In this document: one piece after another, positions 63,531-64,000 of the stretch
Numbering within the stretch: the stretch's first letter is position 1
How the letters are laid out: each line of letters starts with the position of its first letter
Assembly (NCBI RefSeq): GCF_034314165.1
Contig: NZ_JAVIWK010000001.1
Location: 6,587,001 to 6,651,000 of the forward strand
Origin: Pseudomonas sp. Bout1
Lineage (GTDB): Bacteria > Pseudomonadota > Gammaproteobacteria > Pseudomonadales > Pseudomonadaceae
Direction: 5' to 3'
DNA length: 64,000 bases
Notes under the pieces: generated by a model
Database searches by the model: none
What the model was told of the DNA's origin: nothing
What the model saw: only the letters and a program-made list of their open reading frames with translations
Made by a program: the position numbers and the translations under genes

Positions 63531-64000
63531 ATGCGACAGCCCTACCGCACCACCCTCTTCGCCAGCCTGATCGTGATCATTTGCGCCGGCGTGCTTTGGG
63601 CGGCATATGACTGGTTCCAGGGTCGCTACCTGCGGGCGTTCAGTGAGCATACGGCAGTGTTTTCCGGCGACACCCTGAGCCTGCCCGCCGAGCTGGCCGG
63701 GCCTGGCCATATTCGGCTGGTGCACTTTTGGGACCCGGCCTGCCCATGCAATGTCGGCAACCAGCAACACCTTTCAGAACTGATCGAGCATTACGCACCT
63801 CAAGGCGTGGAGTTCTATTCGTTGCAAAAGCCCGGGAGCCACGGCCAGTTACCCGCCAGCCTGGGCGCGATGAAACCCATCCAAAGCCTGCCCGGCGCCG
63901 AACACGTGCCCGCCAGCCCCGCCGTGGGCATTTGGGACCGCAGCGGCAAGCTCGCCTATTTCGGGCCGTACAGCGAAGGGCTGACGTGTAATTCGAGCAA
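63531..64000 (+). CDS. DUF6436 thioredoxin-like membrane-anchored protein (3' end outside window)
   Basis: 156 complete codons visible and still open at the window end. An N-terminal membrane helix (LFASLIVIICAGVLWAAYDWF) is followed by a thioredoxin-like segment with HFWDPACPCNVGNQQHL, where the usual WCxxC redox site is replaced by a closely spaced Cys-Pro-Cys. Such proteins are annotated DUF6436. Function unknown; a periplasmic redox role is inferred. Confidence 0.8.
   Translation, partial: MRQPYRTTLFASLIVIICAGVLWAAYDWFQGRYLRAFSEHTAVFSGDTLSLPAELAGPGHIRLVHFWDPACPCNVGNQQHLSELIEHYAPQGVEFYSLQKPGSHGQLPASLGAMKPIQSLPGAEHVPASPAVGIWDRSGKLAYFGPYSEGLTCNSS

Overview
The window is chromosomal DNA of a fluorescent Pseudomonas (P. 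fluorescens group). Evidence: gene order hemW-DUF3392-trmB-thiG-thiS-DUF423-mtgA-rpoH-ftsX-ftsE-ftsY-M16 peptidases-rsmD, then laoRCBA-coaD-fdx-mutM, ilvD, folA, thyA-lgt, ptsP-rppH, ilvA-rpiA and D-2-hydroxyglutarate dehydrogenase-serA follows the order I remember for the P. aeruginosa PA0386-PA0316 block; GC is high throughout; and intergenic gaps are full of REP-type inverted repeats typical of this group. I see no rRNA, tRNA, prophage, insertion sequence, transposase or CRISPR array.

Layout. 1-8.4 kb: housekeeping genes for heme-chaperone function (hemW end), tRNA modification (trmB), thiamine thiazole synthesis (thiS, thiG), peptidoglycan (mtgA), heat-shock sigma factor (rpoH) and the ftsY-ftsE-ftsX operon. 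8.6-13.3 kb: paired M16 peptidases, rsmD and a YheT-type hydrolase. 13.4-18.7 kb: a sulfurtransferase and the laoR / laoC-laoB-laoA long-chain alcohol oxidation locus. 18.8-23.1 kb: coaD, a 2[4Fe-4S] ferredoxin, mutM, an HDOD protein and an RlmI-type rRNA methyltransferase. 23.1-31 kb: a triple tandem repeat, an MFS exporter, ilvD, a phosphorylcholine phosphatase, a cystine transporter and folA. 30.5-33.3 kb: an overlapping DUF2868/DUF3482 membrane-GTPase pair of unknown function. 33.3-40.0 kb: a phosphonate (probably aminoethylphosphonate-type) module with LysR regulator, ABC ATPase, fused permease, binding protein, FAD oxidoreductase and a PhnZ-like HD oxygenase. 40.0-42.9 kb: cadA/cadR metal resistance. 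43-50 kb: thyA, lgt, a TauE transporter, an NRDE protein, ptsP, rppH and a HAD phosphatase. 50-64 kb: ilvA, rpiA, two SdiA-regulated-type paralogues, an FAH-family enzyme, the D-2-hydroxyglutarate dehydrogenase/serA divergent pair, and several small conserved proteins.

The most striking points are: (1) the ATPase gene of the phosphonate transporter is split by a one-base frame change exactly at a run of seven A (coding strand), in a classic slippery context, so it is a pseudogene, a phase-variable gene, a slippage-expressed gene or an assembly error; (2) the phosphonate module carries a PhnZ-like oxygenase but no adjacent hydroxylase (PhnY) or transaminase (PhnW); (3) a 143-bp REP-containing unit is present in three tandem copies just before an MFS transporter; (4) long palindromic elements whose two arms have expanded into 15-19 bp satellite arrays; (5) perfect palindromes in divergent promoters of laoCBA, serA and the gene pair at the right end.
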